DNA of 6,617 bases from Chloroflexota bacterium. GTDB lineage: Bacteria > Chloroflexota > Anaerolineae > Anaerolineales > UBA4823. The translations under genes and the position numbers were made by a program. This document shows positions 5,183 through 6,617 of this stretch, in pieces. Location: NCBI GenBank assembly GCA_030636125.1, contig DAOVXM010000151.1:1-6617 (forward strand). Direction: 5' to 3'. The number at the start of each line of letters is the position of its first letter. Position 1 is the stretch's first letter. Under the pieces are notes generated by a model, which was not told the DNA's origin, searched no databases, and saw nothing but the letters and a program-made list of their open reading frames with translations.

Positions 5183-6475
5183 ATGCATACCAAGACACAT
5201 CGAATTCCAGGTCTTATCCTCAAAGATCATGAATTTACCATTCCACTAGATCACAACCATCCAGAGGGTGAACAAATAACTGTCTTCGGGCGTGAGATTG
5301 TAGCACCTGATCAAGAGAGGAATGAACTCCCCTGGCTGATTTTCTTTCAAGGGGGTCCTGGCTTTAGCGCTCCTCGTCCAAAAAGCAAATCTGGTTGGTT
5401 GAAACTTGCATTAAAAGAATATCGCGTTTTCCTAATCGATCAGCGTGGCACAGGTCATAGCGCTCCTGTCCTCCCACAAACACTATCAAGTTTCTCAACC
5501 CCACAAGACCAGGCGGACTATCTTAAACATTTCCGTGCTGACGCAATCGTTCAAGACGCCGAATGGATACGCAGAGACCTACTCGGAGAAAATCAAAAAT
5601 GGAGCGCATTGGGACAAAGTTATGGTGGATTTTGTATTACCCATTACTTATCTGCAGCCCCAGAAGGATTACGCGAGGCGATTATTACCGGTGGGAATCC
5701 ACCCCAAACCGACACCCCCGATGAGGTATACCGGGCAACCTTCCAGAGAGTAATTGACAAAAACCAACGTTATTACGCTCGTTACCCAGATGATGTAGAG
5801 CATGTGCATCAAATTATCGACCATCTAGAGAAGAACATTGTTAACTTACCTGGTGGAAGTCGTTTAAGTGTAAGAAGGTTTCAGCAGCTCGGATTAGCGT
5901 TCGGTGCCAGCGATGGCTTAGAAGATGTACATTACCTATTAGAAAATGCCTTCGTTCAAGGGAATAATGGCAAGGAACTTAGCTACACATTTTTACGCGG
6001 TTTTGAAAATGCACTTCCTTTTGAGACCAACCCAATATTTGCTTTGCTGCATGAGGCGATTTATTGTCAGGGATGCCCATCAAACTGGTCCGCCGAGCGT
6101 ATTCAGAGGGAATTCCAAGAATTTGAATTTAAAAATGATCAACCAATCTTCTTCACTGGAGAGATGATCTACCCCTGGATGTTTAACGATTACGAACACC
6201 TGCGCCCATTCAAAACAGCCGCCGATATTTTGGCTACTTATACGGATTGGCCACAACTTTATGATTTACAAACCTTACGTGCGAACGAAGTACCTTGCGT
6301 TGCAGCTGTATATTACGATGATATGTATGTCGATCGTCTTCTCTCTGAAAATATGGCGAAAAATATAAATGGTATTGAGTTATGGATAACTAACGAACAC
6401 GAGCATAGCGCGCTACGACTACATGGGGAAGAGGTATTTAAACGCCTAATTCAAATGCTTCGTGGAGAAGTATAA
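5183..6475 (+). CDS. Alpha/beta hydrolase, prolyl aminopeptidase-like (peptidase family S33)
   Basis: The 430-residue protein matches the longer class of proline iminopeptidases, which release N-terminal proline from peptides. Visible landmarks are the oxyanion-loop motif FFQGGPGF (54-61), DQRGTGHSAP (86-95), the nucleophile elbow GQSYGGF with Ser146, the cap-region segments LLHEAIYCQG (288-297) and FTGEMIYPWMF (324-334), a C-terminal strand VAAVYYDDMYVD (373-384) holding the likely catalytic Asp, and NEHEHSALR (404-412) with the likely catalytic His408. There is no signal peptide, so it should act in the cytoplasm on imported peptides. It is the second gene of an operon with the hydroxyproline dehydratase. 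Together they could free imino acids from peptides and process trans-3-hydroxyproline. Actual substrate preference (Pro, Hyp or another residue) is inferred. No terminator is evident after the stop. Confidence 0.87.
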   Translation: MHTKTHRIPGLILKDHEFTIPLDHNHPEGEQITVFGREIVAPDQERNELPWLIFFQGGPGFSAPRPKSKSGWLKLALKEYRVFLIDQRGTGHSAPVLPQTLSSFSTPQDQADYLKHFRADAIVQDAEWIRRDLLGENQKWSALGQSYGGFCITHYLSAAPEGLREAIITGGNPPQTDTPDEVYRATFQRVIDKNQRYYARYPDDVEHVHQIIDHLEKNIVNLPGGSRLSVRRFQQLGLAFGASDGLEDVHYLLENAFVQGNNGKELSYTFLRGFENALPFETNPIFALLHEAIYCQGCPSNWSAERIQREFQEFEFKNDQPIFFTGEMIYPWMFNDYEHLRPFKTAADILATYTDWPQLYDLQTLRANEVPCVAAVYYDDMYVDRLLSENMAKNINGIELWITNEHEHSALRLHGEEVFKRLIQMLRGEV

Positions 6476-6542
6476 GATCCTATCGTTTTTAGTCGCCCAT
6501 GGGTGTCCACACCGATGACGATTACAGGAAGTCGGCCGATCG
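6476..6542. other. Short convergent intergenic gap, no clear terminator
   Basis: There are 67 bases between the stop of the peptidase gene and the stop of the partial minus-strand gene. An imperfect hairpin can be drawn at 6498-6517 (CATgGGTG, loop TCCA, CACCgATG), but no T-run follows on either strand, so it is not a convincing intrinsic terminator. Confidence 0.35.
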
Positions 6543-6617
6543 TTATTTCCCCCGCCATTCAGGTGTAGTTTTAGTAAGTACTGACTGCACGCCTACTTGA
6601 AAATCTTCGGTATGGAT
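6543..6617 (-). CDS. C-terminal end of a probable enoyl-CoA hydratase/isomerase (crotonase) family protein, partial
   Basis: On the minus strand one frame is open from the window edge for 24 codons to a TAA at 6543-6545. Its residues include TEDFQVGVQSVL and end TPEWRGK. This closely resembles the usual crotonase C-terminus: a TEDxxEGVxAFLEKR-type helix followed by a short Pro-aromatic-x-Gly-Lys/Arg tail. Enoyl-CoA hydratases act in fatty-acid and related acyl-CoA breakdown. The body of the gene, including the oxyanion-hole region, is outside the window, so the assignment rests on a short tail only. It is convergent with the peptidase gene. Confidence 0.5.
   Translation of the reverse strand: MHTEDFQVGVQSVLTKTTPEWRGK

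Noticed and set aside
4824..5198. 124-codon minus-strand ORF opposite the dehydratase gene
   Set aside because: It lies across a conserved catalytic region of the real gene, has no recognisable domain, and is not supported by a clear SD site.
6496..6517. Intrinsic terminator after the peptidase gene
   Set aside because: The stem is short and interrupted by a G-G mismatch, and no T-run follows on either strand.

Overview
The window looks like bacterial chromosome of moderate, slightly AT-rich composition. It has tight gene packing, overlapping genes and good Shine-Dalgarno (SD) sites. No mobile element, CRISPR array, tRNA or rRNA is visible. The gene mix is a membrane-bound spermidine-synthase-like protein, a lipoprotein-type isoaspartyl methyltransferase, a TSUP transporter with universal stress proteins, and 3-hydroxyproline and prolyl-peptide catabolism. 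This would suit Chloroflexota or a similar environmental lineage, but that taxonomic guess comes from gene types and not from a search.

Layout. (1) Bases 1-1067, plus strand: the 3' part of a large polytopic membrane protein whose soluble part resembles spermidine synthase; its 5' end lies outside the window. (2) Bases 1030-3854, minus strand: a compact operon read right to left. It encodes a small two-TM protein, a TSUP (TauE/SafE) permease, a tandem universal stress protein split into two reading frames at a T7 run, and a protein-L-isoaspartate O-methyltransferase with a lipoprotein signal. The operon runs 38 bp into the 3' end of the first gene. (3) Bases 3855-4130: a divergent regulatory region with a 10-bp palindrome, a repeated octamer and a possible 23-codon leader ORF that ends Pro-stop. 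(4) Bases 4131-6475, plus strand: a two-gene operon for a proline-racemase-superfamily enzyme with the Cys/Thr active-site pair of trans-3-hydroxy-L-proline dehydratases, and a prolyl-aminopeptidase-like (S33) alpha/beta hydrolase. (5) Bases 6543-6617, minus strand: what looks like the last 24 codons of a crotonase-family (enoyl-CoA hydratase) gene entering from the right.

How the genes may work together. The plus-strand pair makes sense as scavenging of proline or hydroxyproline from peptides: the peptidase removes N-terminal imino acids, and the dehydratase turns trans-3-hydroxy-L-proline into pyrroline-2-carboxylate on the way to proline. The minus-strand operon combines a putative anion exporter with stress proteins and an exported protein-repair-type enzyme, which suggests an envelope or stress role, but the substrate is not readable from sequence. 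The points most worth a second look are the frame break in the stress protein gene, the exported methyltransferase, the Pro-stop leader ORF and the two-gene hydroxyproline module.
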